Below, in pieces: positions 41,146 to 49,770 of a stretch of DNA of 64,000 nt. Every line of letters starts with the position of its first letter. Position 1 is the first letter of the stretch. A model generated the notes under the pieces. That model worked only from the letters and a program-made list of their open reading frames with translations. It was not told the DNA's origin and did no database searches. The translations under genes were made by a program, and so were the position numbers. This DNA comes from Trueperella abortisuis (GTDB taxonomy: Bacteria; Actinomycetota; Actinomycetes; Actinomycetales; Actinomycetaceae), in assembly GCF_030811095.1 (NCBI RefSeq), contig NZ_JAUSQL010000001.1:930001-994000 (forward strand). Direction: 5' to 3'.

Positions 41146-42044
41146 TTGACGCGGTTCTCCACCGGCTCGGCCTTCTCCAAGTGGGCGATCTGCCGGTGGA
41201 GAAGCGCCTCCAGGCGCGGCCACAGCGCGTCCGCATACCCACCCAGGTGCGGGGTGAAGAAGACATTCGGATGCGTGTAGAGCGGGTGACCCTCCGGTAG
41301 CGGCTCGGGATTAACGACGTCGAACGCGATCCTCAACCGGTCTGCATGGCGCACGAGCGCGTCGGTGTCCGCCACCGACCCGCGCGCCATGTTCACCAGC
41401 AGTGCCCCATCCTTCATCTTCGACAGGAACGCATCGCCGACCATGTTGTTCGTCGACGCCGCACCGGGGACGATCACGATGACAATATCCATCTCGGGCA
41501 GGAGGCCGGGCAGATCCTCGGGGCCGTAAATTGTTCCGCGTTCGTCTTCGCGATGCCTCGACGCCGCCCGATACAGGTCGACCTCGAAGGGCTCAAGGCG
41601 CGTCGCGATCGCCTTACCCACCCCGCCGTAGCCAATGAGGAGTACCTTCTTGTCGGCGAGCCCCGGGGCGAAGAAGAGATCCCACTTACCGGCCTCCCGG
41701 GAGTGAACGGCCCGCTGAAGTTGGCGCTGCATGACGAGCAGGAGGCCGAGGGTCAGCTCGGCGGTGGCGGTCTCGTGAACCGTGGCGGCATTCGCGAGCG
41801 GGATGGCACCGACGTGGCCGATGATCTGGTCGAAGCCGATCGACGTCGTCTGGATCAGCGAGGCGTCCACGCCCTCCAGGAAGCGGTAGTCGGGCTTATA
41901 GGTGACGAACGGGGTGATGACCATGTCGATGTGACGCTGGGGCGCGGGGCTCTTGATATCCCACTCGATAATCTCTACCTCGCCGGCGTAGCTCTCGAGG
42001 AGGGGACGCAGGTCAGGTTGGGGGATGCTCACAGAAATACTCAT
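41142..42044 (-). CDS. D-isomer-specific 2-hydroxyacid dehydrogenase family protein
   Basis: 300 residues. The Rossmann motif is GYGGVGKAIATRLEPFEV (near residue 138), with VHETATAELTLGLLLVMQR before it and LVNMARGSVADTDAL, FDVVNPEPLPEGHPLY and TPHLGG after it. The active-site set of the family (Arg in NMARGS, Glu in NPEPLP, His in TPHLGG) is present. These enzymes reduce 2-oxoacids with NAD(P)H; the substrate here is unknown. It is shorter than SerA and lacks an ACT domain. It is divergent from ftsK. Confidence 0.9.
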   Translation of the reverse strand: MSISVSIPQPDLRPLLESYAGEVEIIEWDIKSPAPQRHIDMVITPFVTYKPDYRFLEGVDASLIQTTSIGFDQIIGHVGAIPLANAATVHETATAELTLGLLLVMQRQLQRAVHSREAGKWDLFFAPGLADKKVLLIGYGGVGKAIATRLEPFEVDLYRAASRHREDERGTIYGPEDLPGLLPEMDIVIVIVPGAASTNNMVGDAFLSKMKDGALLVNMARGSVADTDALVRHADRLRIAFDVVNPEPLPEGHPLYTHPNVFFTPHLGGYADALWPRLEALLHRQIAHLEKAEPVENRVN

Positions 42045-42050
42045 GGGCCG

Positions 42051-42056
42051 AGTCTA
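42051..42056 (-). promoter_or_regulatory. -10 element of the 2-hydroxyacid dehydrogenase gene (leaderless)
   Basis: On the minus strand TAGACT is followed by 6 nt and the ATG at 42044. Confidence 0.6.
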
Positions 42057-42175
42057 ATGAATCGGCCATCCGTGGATGGCAACAAGTCACATTTGGGCCA
42101 CGTGTGCGCGTGCCTGTGGTCGCATCCGGGGCCCGGCCGTTAGGCTCAAACTGAATCTTGCACGAAAGAGGAGAC

Positions 42176-44752
42176 ATGGCTCGGACGAACAAGTCTGCCA
42201 ATTCACACAAACCCAAGGTTGGCGAGGAAGACACCACGCCGCGCGGATATGAAGGCTTGGCCTTCATCATGCTCGCGCTGGCGATCATCGTGGCGCTGCG
42301 CGAGTGGTTCTCCCTGTCCGGCCTGCTGGGCGCTGTCATCCATCACGCCACGGCTGGCGTGGTCGGGGCGCTGTCGATCTTCGTCCCGGTCATGCTGATT
42401 GGCGTCGCGGTGAAGCTGTTCCGCCGCTCGGTGGGCAACACGAACCGCCGCTTCGTCGTCGGGATGACCCTGCTGACCCTGTCGATCACCGGCATCTTGC
42501 ACGTGGCGATGGGCCAGCCGGCCATCTCCGCCGGATTCGAGGGCCTTGAGGCCGCCGGCGGCATTGTCGGCCTCGTCTCCGGGGGACTGCTCGCTCTGCT
42601 TGTGTCGGTGTGGGGAGCCATCCCGCTCCTGGTGCTCCTCGGCGTGTACGCCATGCTGTTCTCGGCCAACACCTCGGTACGCGACATCGTCGACTGGGTC
42701 AGGGCTCGCCGGGCCGCACGCAGGGAGGAAGCTGCCGACGAGGCCCCCACCGTCGCCATGTCCGAGCCCGTGCGCTCGCGGGTGCGCCGGGGAAAGAAGG
42801 CGCCGGCCGAGCCCGCCGAGATCGAGCCGACGAAGGTCGCCACCGTCCAGCCCGAACCGGCAAGCGGCGCCGGCTCCGACGACGCCGCCCAGGCCACCGA
42901 GCGCTCCGAGCAGGCGGAGCCCGCACGCCCCGTTCGCAAGCCGATCGTGAGGAAGGCCCCGAAGCCTGAACCGCTGCCGCCTCGCGTCGAGCAACTCGAG
43001 CTGTCCTCGAACATCACCTACACTCTGCCGCCCGCCGACCTGCTGGTTGAGGGCCCTCCGGGCGTCGAGCGGTCGGAGGCCAATGAGCACGTCGTCGAGG
43101 TTCTCACCCGCGTCTTCAACGAGTTCTCCGTCGACGCCGAGGTGGTCGGTTTCTCGCGCGGCCCGACGGTCACCCAGTATGAGGTTGAGCTTGGCCCGGG
43201 CGTCAAGGTCGACCGCATCACCTCGCTGTCGAAGAACATCGCCTACGCGGTGGCCTCGGCCGACGTGCGCATCCTTTCGCCGATCCCCGGAAAGTCGGCT
43301 ATCGGCATCGAGGTCCCCAACACCGACCGCGAGACCGTCATGGTTGGCGACGTGCTACGTAGCTCGGCGGCCCGCAAGCAGAATCACCCGCTCGTCGTTG
43401 CCATGGGTAAGAGCGTGGGTGGGCAGTTCGTCGTCGCGAACCTTGCCAAGATGCCCCACCTGCTGGTCGCGGGCGCCACCGGAGCCGGCAAGTCCTCGTT
43501 CATCAATTCGATGATCACCTCCATCATGATGCGCGCCACCCCCGAGGAGGTGCGCATGATCCTCGTCGATCCCAAGCGCGTGGAGCTGACCATCTACGCC
43601 GGCATCCCACACCTGATCACGCCGATCATCACCAACCCCAAGAAGGCTGCCGAGGCCCTCGAATGGGTGGTGCGTGAGATGGACCAGCGCTACGACGACC
43701 TGTCTCACTACGGCTTCAAGCACATCGACGACTTCAACGACGCCGTCCGCTCGGGCAGGGTCACCGCCACGCCGGGCTCGGAGCGAAAGCTGCAGCCATA
43801 CCCCTACCTGCTCGTGGTGGTCGACGAGTTGGCCGACATGATGATGGTGGCCCCGCGTGACGTGGAGGCATCTATCCAGCGCATCACCCAGCTCGCGCGC
43901 GCCGCGGGCATCCACTTGGTGCTCGCCACGCAGCGCCCGTCGGTGGACGTGGTCACGGGTCTGATCAAGGCCAACATTCCCTCACGCCTGGCCTTCATGA
44001 CCTCCTCCCTGGCCGACTCGCGTGTCATCCTCGACTCCTCGGGCGCCGAGAAGCTTATCGGTATGGGAGACGCCCTCTTCATGCCCTCGGGGGCCTCGAA
44101 GCCGATGCGCGTGCAGGGTGCGTGGGTGACGGAGGACGAGATCGCGGCGGTGGTGGGGCACGTCAAGGCGCAGATGCAGCCCGTCTACCGCGAGGACGTG
44201 ATCCCGAAGGCCGAAAAGCGCGTCATCGACGAGGACATCGGAGACGACCTCGACATCCTTTTGCAGGCCGCCGAGCTGGTGGTCACCACCCAATTCGGCT
44301 CAACCTCCATGCTCCAGCGCAAGCTGCGTATCGGTTTCGCCAAGGCGGGGCGCATGATGGACCTGCTCGAAGCACGCGAGGTGGTCGGCCCCTCTGAGGG
44401 ATCGAAGGCCCGCGAGGTGCTTGCCACCCCTGAGCAGCTGCCCACGGTGCTGGCAATGATCCGAGGCGAGGACGTCTCGCTGCGCGAGCCGGCACAGGGG
44501 GAGGACCGCTACGCTGACGCCGACTTCGGCGACGCGGACGTGGCACGCGAACCCGATGCCGAATCGCGTCCCTACGCCCACGGCAACGCCGGCGCGGGCG
44601 TGGACCTGGACGAGGGAGACGGCGAGGACATCGCCCCGACGGAGCGCACGGTGGTTTTGGACAACGACCGCTACGCCACCGATCCGCTCGCCTACGAGCC
44701 GCAGGAGGACGAACCCGACGAGGATGCCTGGCAGCTCACCGGACGCGACTGA
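42176..44752 (+). CDS. ftsK: DNA translocase FtsK/SpoIIIE
   Basis: A septal DNA pump that moves chromosomes during division. The 858 residues start with about four membrane helices (to about 185), then an acidic/proline-rich linker to about 280. The motor domain has Walker A GATGAGKSS (about residue 433), Walker B YLLVVVDELADMMM and LVLATQRPSVDVVTGLIKANIPSRLAF. The C-terminal winged-helix gamma domain (LQAAELVVTTQFGSTSMLQRKLRIGFAKAGRMMDLLE) recognises KOPS-like sites. ATG 42176 follows AAAGAGGAGAC; a TAGGCT hexamer at 42141 may be its -10. An acidic tail follows the gamma domain. Confidence 0.97.
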   Translation: MARTNKSANSHKPKVGEEDTTPRGYEGLAFIMLALAIIVALREWFSLSGLLGAVIHHATAGVVGALSIFVPVMLIGVAVKLFRRSVGNTNRRFVVGMTLLTLSITGILHVAMGQPAISAGFEGLEAAGGIVGLVSGGLLALLVSVWGAIPLLVLLGVYAMLFSANTSVRDIVDWVRARRAARREEAADEAPTVAMSEPVRSRVRRGKKAPAEPAEIEPTKVATVQPEPASGAGSDDAAQATERSEQAEPARPVRKPIVRKAPKPEPLPPRVEQLELSSNITYTLPPADLLVEGPPGVERSEANEHVVEVLTRVFNEFSVDAEVVGFSRGPTVTQYEVELGPGVKVDRITSLSKNIAYAVASADVRILSPIPGKSAIGIEVPNTDRETVMVGDVLRSSAARKQNHPLVVAMGKSVGGQFVVANLAKMPHLLVAGATGAGKSSFINSMITSIMMRATPEEVRMILVDPKRVELTIYAGIPHLITPIITNPKKAAEALEWVVREMDQRYDDLSHYGFKHIDDFNDAVRSGRVTATPGSERKLQPYPYLLVVVDELADMMMVAPRDVEASIQRITQLARAAGIHLVLATQRPSVDVVTGLIKANIPSRLAFMTSSLADSRVILDSSGAEKLIGMGDALFMPSGASKPMRVQGAWVTEDEIAAVVGHVKAQMQPVYREDVIPKAEKRVIDEDIGDDLDILLQAAELVVTTQFGSTSMLQRKLRIGFAKAGRMMDLLEAREVVGPSEGSKAREVLATPEQLPTVLAMIRGEDVSLREPAQGEDRYADADFGDADVAREPDAESRPYAHGNAGAGVDLDEGDGEDIAPTERTVVLDNDRYATDPLAYEPQEDEPDEDAWQLTGRD

Positions 44753-44767
44753 CGCTCATCTTCCGCA

Positions 44768-46015
44768 CTACTCGCGCGAGTTCGTGACGGTGGCCCCGGT
44801 GACCTGCGGCGGGTCGGTCCGCTCAGGTCCGGAGGACTCCATGACGGGGTAAGTCACCTCGGCACGCGCGGCGATCTCCTGCTGCGACAGCCGTAGATCC
44901 TTGGGATACTCGCCCTCCGTCAGGGGCCGGAGCGGGCGCAGCTTCTCGCCGGCTAACCGGTCCTGGGTCACCGCCATCCAGTCGACGTCGACGACGCCCG
45001 CCCCGTCGTCGTTGGCCTCGATCGTGGCGGTAGTGAGCAGGCCCGTCGTCACGCGATAGCCGTGGTTCTCCACCGTCTGACCCGAGACCTGGTTGCCCAT
45101 CGAGTAGACCACCCACATGCCGTTACCCCGTGGGCCACCAGGAAGCTTGGCGAGCGGCTCGGGGACGTGAGAGTGGTTTCCGAAGATGAGGTCGACCTCG
45201 CCGGAGTCGGCGAGCAGTGTGGCGATGTCGACCTGTTCGTCGATCGGCTCCGAGACGTATTCGGTTCCCCAATGCATGGACACGACGACGATGTCGGCGC
45301 CGAGCTCCCGCGCCCGCTTCGCGTCCTCCACGATGGTCTGTACGGGCGAGCCGAGGGAGCCGACCACGTTCCACGAATAGGGGTGATCGGCCGGGATCGG
45401 GATGCCGTTGGTCAGCGTGGTGGCGGCGATGTGGGCGATCTTGACGGTGTGGTGGCGTCCCTGCACGGTGTAGAACTGGATCTGCCCCGCCTCCTCCTCG
45501 GTGCGCGCAGCTCCGGCCCAGCCGAGCCCGGCGTCCGTGAGTGCCTCGATCGTGGTCTCGACCCCGCCGAAGCCCCGATCCATCGTGTGGTTCGTGGCGA
45601 ACGCGCAGCCGTCGTAGCCGACGTCGGCGAGCGACTTAGCCAGGTCGTGCGGCGCGCCGAAGTTGGGATAGTTGGAGGGCATCTGATCGGCGCCGATGAT
45701 GGGGATCTCAAGTGCGCAGATGGCCACGTCCGCATTCGCGATGTAGTCCCTGATCGGCTCGTAATACGGGGTGTAGTCGTAGGTTTGCCCACCGATGCGG
45801 GCTGCCTCGTTGACCGATAGGTGCAACAGGATGTCCCCGCTTGAGCTGACGGTGAAGCGCTCCGGCTCGGCCGTCGGGGTTGGCGTCGGTGTCGGGGTCG
45901 GCGTTGCCGAGGGCGCGGGGGTCGGAGTCGGCGTGGACGGCGCGGTGCTGGCTGCGCCGCAGGCGGCAAGGGCGAATGTGAGCGCAACCGCGAAAAGTGA
46001 GATGGGCTTGTTCAA
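44768..46015 (-). CDS. CapA-family lipoprotein (metallophosphatase-like)
   Basis: 415 residues. The signal peptide ends in a lipobox (LAAC, Cys at residue 19). A Thr-Pro-rich stretch (residues 24-48) links to a CapA/PgsA-type domain: SGDILLHLSVNEAAR, CALEIPIIGADQMPSNYPNFGAP, FATNHTMDRGFGGVETTIEAL, VSMHWGTEY, and FGNHSHVPEP. The family was named for capsule synthesis proteins and has a metallophosphoesterase-like fold; the substrate is not known. The start is TTG 46015, chosen because a strong GGAGG lies 5 nt upstream. No capsule genes are nearby. Confidence 0.9.
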   Translation of the reverse strand: MNKPISLFAVALTFALAACGAASTAPSTPTPTPAPSATPTPTPTPTPTAEPERFTVSSSGDILLHLSVNEAARIGGQTYDYTPYYEPIRDYIANADVAICALEIPIIGADQMPSNYPNFGAPHDLAKSLADVGYDGCAFATNHTMDRGFGGVETTIEALTDAGLGWAGAARTEEEAGQIQFYTVQGRHHTVKIAHIAATTLTNGIPIPADHPYSWNVVGSLGSPVQTIVEDAKRARELGADIVVVSMHWGTEYVSEPIDEQVDIATLLADSGEVDLIFGNHSHVPEPLAKLPGGPRGNGMWVVYSMGNQVSGQTVENHGYRVTTGLLTTATIEANDDGAGVVDVDWMAVTQDRLAGEKLRPLRPLTEGEYPKDLRLSQQEIAARAEVTYPVMESSGPERTDPPQVTGATVTNSRE

Positions 46016-46058
46016 CGCAACCTCCAGCGAGCGTCATTCGGGAAACATGGACATGATC

Positions 46059-46064
46059 TACAGT
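46059..46064 (+). promoter_or_regulatory. -10 element of pgsA (leaderless)
   Basis: TACAGT ends 6 nt before GTG 46071 and rules against the much longer upstream frame. Confidence 0.6.
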
Positions 46065-46070
46065 AGAGGA

Positions 46071-46646
46071 GTGGGAGAAAAAGCTCAGGTACCTTTGGTC
46101 AATATCGCAAATGCGCTGACGGTGCTCCGGCTTGTGCTGGTGCCTGTCTTCATTTGGGCGTTTTCCGACCCCACGCCGCAGCGTAGCTGGCTGGCCTGGG
46201 CGATCTTTGCGCTGGCGGCCTTCACCGACAAGCTTGACGGGCACCTCGCCCGAAGCCGCGGCCTGATCACGAACTTCGGTAAACTCGCCGACTCGATCGC
46301 GGACAAGTTCCTCATCATTTCCGCCCTGGCCATGCTCTCGGCGCACGGGATCTTGTGGTGGTGGGTGACGATCGTGTTTATCGTGCGCGAGGTTGGCATC
46401 ACGGTCATGCGCATGGTCGTGGTGAAGAAGAAGGTGATGGCAGCAGGACGCGGCGGCAAGATCAAGATGATGGCCCAGTCGATCGGGGCGGGCATGCTCA
46501 TCATCCCGTGGCACTCCTTCCTGGCCTCGGGGCCGGCTACCGCGGTGATGTGGCTGGCCTACGCGCTGATTGCAGTGGCGCTGGTCTTCGCCCTGACATC
46601 GGCGGCGGACTACATGCGGGAGGCGCGGCGCATTGTCCACGACTGA
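46071..46646 (+). CDS. pgsA: CDP-diacylglycerol-glycerol-3-phosphate 3-phosphatidyltransferase
   Basis: Makes phosphatidylglycerol phosphate at the membrane. The 191-residue protein has the CDP-alcohol phosphotransferase motif in DKLDGHLARSRGLITNFGKLADSIADK (D-x2-D-G-x2-A-R, then G-x3-D-x3-D) and about five membrane helices. The N-terminus VNIANALTVLRLVLVPVF is typical of PgsA. The upstream part of the open frame overlaps the lipoprotein gene and is not real. Its end overlaps cinA by 14 nt. The order pgsA-cinA-HTH-recA is common in actinobacteria. Confidence 0.94.
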   Translation: MGEKAQVPLVNIANALTVLRLVLVPVFIWAFSDPTPQRSWLAWAIFALAAFTDKLDGHLARSRGLITNFGKLADSIADKFLIISALAMLSAHGILWWWVTIVFIVREVGITVMRMVVVKKKVMAAGRGGKIKMMAQSIGAGMLIIPWHSFLASGPATAVMWLAYALIAVALVFALTSAADYMREARRIVHD

Positions 46647-47118
46647 CGCCTTCACACGGCTCCCAGCCCTCCTCGGCTCGCTGACGGAGCGGGGCGAGAC
46701 TATCGCCGTCGCCGAATCCCTGACGGGGGGACGCGTGGCCTCCGCCATCGTCTCGGTGCCGGGCGCGTCGGCGTGCTTCCGCGGCGGCGTCGTGGCCTAC
46801 GCCACCCAGGCGAAGGCCGTGATCCTCGGGGTCAGCCCGCGGCGGCTGGAGGAGACGGGGCCGGTGGACGGCGTCGTCGCCGAACAGATGGCCGCGGGCG
46901 TGGCGAAGCTGTTCGACGCCGATTACGGCGTGGCGACCACGGGGGTCGCCGGGCCGGGAAGCGCTGACGGGCACGAGGCCGGTACTGTCTGGATCGGGAT
47001 CCACACGCCGCGGGGCGCGACGTCGGCGCAATTCCACTTCCCGGGCAACCGTGACCAGGTGCGAAATGCGGCCGTGTCCGCCGCTTTGGGGCTTATCGAA
47101 AACACATGCGAAAAGTAA
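46633..47118 (+). CDS. CinA C-terminal family protein, probable nicotinamide-nucleotide amidohydrolase
   Basis: 161 residues that correspond to the C-terminal CinA (PncC) domain alone. Motifs are [43 protein letters not shown], and [25 protein letters not shown]. PncC deamidates NMN to NaMN for NAD recycling; the activity is assumed from the family. It starts with TTG 46633 inside the end of pgsA; no better start is available downstream before the first motif. The next gene starts 110 nt later. Confidence 0.9.
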   Translation: MSTTDAFTRLPALLGSLTERGETIAVAESLTGGRVASAIVSVPGASACFRGGVVAYATQAKAVILGVSPRRLEETGPVDGVVAEQMAAGVAKLFDADYGVATTGVAGPGSADGHEAGTVWIGIHTPRGATSAQFHFPGNRDQVRNAAVSAALGLIENTCEK

Positions 47119-47228
47119 AGGGAACTCCAACGAGCCTCTCAGGGAACTTCCAGCTTCACGTGGGAATATATTCTCACGAAGCGAAGTTAGCCATAGGTGA
47201 AGAGGCTACTAGCAGAATGAGAGTAGAC

Positions 47229-47600
47229 ATGATGAATGAAGCCACCCGCACCGAGACCGTCCTGTTCCGCCGTGAACTCGGAGACGTTCTGCGGGATTAT
47301 CGCCAGCGTCAGGGGCGCACCCTGCGCGAGGTGTCGTCCGGCGCGCGAGTCTCCCTCGGTTACCTGTCGGAAGTTGAGCGCGGGCAGAAGGAGGCATCCT
47401 CGGAGCTGCTGCACTCGATTTGCCGCGCACTGAACGTCCCGATGAGCCACGTGCTACGCCTCGTCGCCGATCGTATCGACGTGGCGGAGGGGCGCACCCC
47501 TCCGATGATGCGCAAGATCCAGGCGGCGCGCGCTGCCGGCGTGCGCATCCCGGACACCGCCGAGGCTCTCCTCGCCGGTGAACTCGCCCACACCCGATGA
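47229..47600 (+). CDS. ClgR-like XRE-family transcriptional regulator
   Basis: About 123 residues. The helix-turn-helix region is [58 protein letters not shown], very similar to actinobacterial ClgR. ClgR activates clp protease and stress genes in Corynebacterium, Streptomyces and Mycobacterium. The start is uncertain: ATG 47229, 47232 or 47217. The region before 47217 is less protein-like. It overlaps the DUF3046 gene by 4 nt (ATGA). The position before recA matches other actinobacteria. Confidence 0.87.
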   Translation: MMNEATRTETVLFRRELGDVLRDYRQRQGRTLREVSSGARVSLGYLSEVERGQKEASSELLHSICRALNVPMSHVLRLVADRIDVAEGRTPPMMRKIQAARAAGVRIPDTAEALLAGELAHTR

Positions 47601-47809
47601 AGCATAGCGAATTCTGGGAGGCTGTCGACCGGGCGTTCCCCGATGGACGCGGTCTGGCACTCGCACAGGATCTGGTGCTGCCCGAGCTGGGGTCGCGGTC
47701 GGCGGTGGAGGCGATCGCGGACATGGATCCGCAAGAGGTCTGGCACGCCTTGCGCGTGGCGATGGATCTTCCGGATTCCTGCGAGTATCTGCATCGGAAA
47801 AGCAAATAG
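47597..47809 (+). CDS. DUF3046 protein
   Basis: 70 residues of the DUF3046 family, a short actinobacterial protein found just upstream of recA. The pattern [31 protein letters not shown], then TWYEAL-like [18 protein letters not shown], identifies it. The function is unknown. It is translationally coupled to the ClgR-like gene and followed by a strong terminator. Confidence 0.88.
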   Translation: MKHSEFWEAVDRAFPDGRGLALAQDLVLPELGSRSAVEAIADMDPQEVWHALRVAMDLPDSCEYLHRKSK

Positions 47810-47812
47810 CCA

Positions 47813-47850
47813 CTAAAGAGGGGCGGACCTGCGGGTTCGCCCCTCTTTAG
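47813..47850 (+). terminator. Terminator after the DUF3046 gene
   Basis: A perfect 13-bp inverted repeat (CTAAAGAGGGGCG with CGCCCCTCTTTAG) around a 12-nt loop, immediately after the stop. It isolates recA transcription. Confidence 0.88.
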
Positions 47851-47918
47851 TTGCGCCCGGAGCGGCGGGAGGCTTGGCGGGCAAGTAGCGGGTGGTGGTG
47901 CGCGACACGCGGGTCGGC

Positions 47919-47949
47919 TTGTCATATCGAACGCATGTTCGGCTAAAGT
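47919..47949 (+). promoter_or_regulatory. recA promoter
   Basis: TTGTCA (47919-47924) and TAAAGT (47944-47949) with a 19-nt spacer, or GCTAAA with 17 nt. The LexA box lies in the spacer. Confidence 0.6.
47927..47942. promoter_or_regulatory. LexA (SOS) box of recA
   Basis: TCGAACGCATGTTCGG: the core CGAAC-N4-GTTCG matches the Gram-positive/actinobacterial SOS box perfectly. Confidence 0.92.
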
Positions 47950-47970
47950 TATCCACGGCAACGCTTTGCG

Positions 47971-47999
47971 CGCATGAAGCTCCAGTTTTGGCTCATGCG
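47971..47999 (+). promoter_or_regulatory. Hairpin in the recA leader
   Basis: CGCATGAAGC pairs with GCTCATGCG (9 bp with one bulged A) around a 10-nt loop, about 15 nt after the predicted transcription start. Its function is unknown. Confidence 0.4.
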
Positions 48000-48117
48000 T
48001 CAAGAGAATGTCGGAGGTCGGGCATATCGTTGCTGGTATGGCGCTCGGAGAGGGCGTACACCGAAAATGACCTGCTCTATCCGCCGGCCGTGACGGCCCC
48101 AATACGTGAGGAAACAG

Positions 48118-49164
48118 ATGGCAAAGAAAGAAACAGCCGACCGCGAGAAGGCACTCGAGACCGCGCTCGGACAGATCGATCGTCAGTTTGGTAAGGGATC
48201 GGCGATGCGTCTCGGGGATGCTCCGAACGTGCGCGTGAAGGTGATCCCCACCGGATCCCTAGCCCTTGATATCGCTCTAGGCATCGGCGGACTCCCGCGC
48301 GGGCGCATCGTCGAGATCTACGGCCCGGAGTCCTCGGGCAAGACCACCGTGGCACTACATGCCGTGGCCTCCGCCCAGGCGGCCGGCGGCATCGCGGCTT
48401 TCATCGACGCCGAGCACGCGCTTGATCCGGAATACGCCAAGAAGCTCGGCGTGGACACGGACGCGCTCATCGTCTCCCAGCCCGACACGGGCGAGCAGGC
48501 GCTCGAGATCGCGGACATGCTCATCCGCTCTGGCGCACTGGACATCATCGTGGTCGATTCCGTGGCGGCGCTCGTTCCCAAGGCGGAGATTGAAGGCGAC
48601 ATGGGCGATTCTCACGTCGGCCTCCAGGCCCGCCTCATGTCCCAGGCGCTGCGCAAACTTACCGGAGCGCTGTCCGCCTCGGGCACCACAGCCATCTTCA
48701 TCAACCAGCTGCGTGAGAAGATTGGCGTCTTCTACGGCAATCCTGAGACCACCACGGGCGGGCGGGCCCTCAAGTTCTACTCCTCGGTGCGCCTCGATGT
48801 GCGTCGCATCGAAACGCTGAAGGAAGGCTCCACGCCGGTGGGTAACCGCACCCGCGTCAAAGTCGTGAAAAACAAGATGGCCCCGCCCTTCAAGCAGGCG
48901 GAGTTTGACATCCTCTACGGCCAGGGCATCTCGAAGGAGGGCGGCATTATCGACATGGCGGCCGACTCCGGGGTGATCCGCAAGTCCGGCTCGTGGTACA
49001 CCTACGAAGGCGACCAACTCGGCCAGGGCAAGGAGAAGGTCCGCCAGTTCCTGAAGGACAACCCGGAGATTGCCGACGAGATCGAGCACAAGGTCAAGGC
49101 TCAGCTCGGTATCGGCGAGTTTGCGCAGTCCCAGGAGGAGGAGCCGGCCGAGGGCGAGGAGTAG
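48118..49164 (+). CDS. recA: Recombinase RecA
   Basis: RecA polymerises on single-stranded DNA, carries out strand exchange and triggers LexA self-cleavage. The 348 residues contain Walker A GPESSGKT, the [39 protein letters not shown] core, [21 protein letters not shown] (loop region) and the acidic C-terminus EEEPAEGEE. No intein is present. ATG 48118 follows GTGAGGAAACAG. Expression should be SOS-induced through the LexA box. recX follows with a one-base overlap. Confidence 0.98.
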   Translation: MAKKETADREKALETALGQIDRQFGKGSAMRLGDAPNVRVKVIPTGSLALDIALGIGGLPRGRIVEIYGPESSGKTTVALHAVASAQAAGGIAAFIDAEHALDPEYAKKLGVDTDALIVSQPDTGEQALEIADMLIRSGALDIIVVDSVAALVPKAEIEGDMGDSHVGLQARLMSQALRKLTGALSASGTTAIFINQLREKIGVFYGNPETTTGGRALKFYSSVRLDVRRIETLKEGSTPVGNRTRVKVVKNKMAPPFKQAEFDILYGQGISKEGGIIDMAADSGVIRKSGSWYTYEGDQLGQGKEKVRQFLKDNPEIADEIEHKVKAQLGIGEFAQSQEEEPAEGEE

Positions 49165-49709
49165 TGGTCGACTACTCGGACAATCCCCGCCCGCGCGGGC
49201 GGGGCGACTACGCGAAGCGCCGGGCCGCGCGGGCGGCGGCCCGCAGTGAGGAGGAATGGCACACCTACGCCCGCAACCTCTGCTACCGGCTGCTCGGGGC
49301 GCAGGAGCGCTCCGCCCACCAGCTACGCGAAGCGATGGCGCGCAACCTCGTCCCCGATGAGATCGCGCAGGCCACCCTTCAGGCTTTCCTGGAGGCCAAC
49401 CTCGTGAACGACGAGCGCTTCGCGGAGATGTACGTGCGCTCGAAGTTCACGGGCAAGGTCACCACCAGGCGGGTCCTCACCCAGGAATTGCGCGCCAAGG
49501 GCGTGGAGGGGGAGGAGGCGGAGCGGGCGCTTGCCCAGATCTCCGAAGACGACGAGCTGGAGGCCGCCGTCGCCTTTGCGGTGAAGAAGGCGGCGGCGAT
49601 GGCGGGCCTGGAGGAGGACAAGAAGCGTCGGCGCATCTATGGCGCGCTCGGCCGGCGTGGCTTCTCCCCAGAGCACATTCGCCGGGCCATCGAGGCGGCA
49701 CTGGACTAG
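49164..49709 (+). CDS. recX: Regulatory protein RecX
   Basis: RecX modulates RecA filaments. The 181 residues begin at GTG 49164, overlapping the recA TAG; the open frame upstream lies inside recA and is not used. A basic N-terminal stretch leads to the three-helix repeats: YRLLGAQERSAHQLREAMARN, VNDERFAEMYVRSKFTGKVTTRRVLTQELRAKGV, and KRRRIYGALGRRGFSPEHIRRAI. Length and position directly behind recA are typical. Confidence 0.93.
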   Translation: MVDYSDNPRPRGRGDYAKRRAARAAARSEEEWHTYARNLCYRLLGAQERSAHQLREAMARNLVPDEIAQATLQAFLEANLVNDERFAEMYVRSKFTGKVTTRRVLTQELRAKGVEGEEAERALAQISEDDELEAAVAFAVKKAAAMAGLEEDKKRRRIYGALGRRGFSPEHIRRAIEAALD

Positions 49710-49757
49710 GTGCGCCATCTCGCAGGCCTGAGCGATGGGAGCGCGGCCGTTTGCGAT

Positions 49758-49763
49758 TAGACT
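49758..49763 (+). promoter_or_regulatory. -10 element of miaB (leaderless)
   Basis: TAGACT lies 7 nt before ATG 49771 and supports this ATG over the one at 49735. Confidence 0.65.
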
Positions 49764-49770
49764 GGCGTCG

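Larger units (their letters stand above)
47851..48117 (+). other. recA upstream region
   Basis: No gene is seen from the DUF3046 stop at 47809 to recA. The interval holds the terminator at 47813, the LexA-controlled promoter around 47919-47949, a leader of about 160 nt with a hairpin at 47971-47999, and the recA Shine-Dalgarno sequence (GTGAGGAAACAG). Confidence 0.8.

Noticed and set aside
48993..49163. N-terminal extension of recX inside recA
   Set aside because: It is a frame-shifted reading of recA; GTG 49164 gives the normal RecX length.
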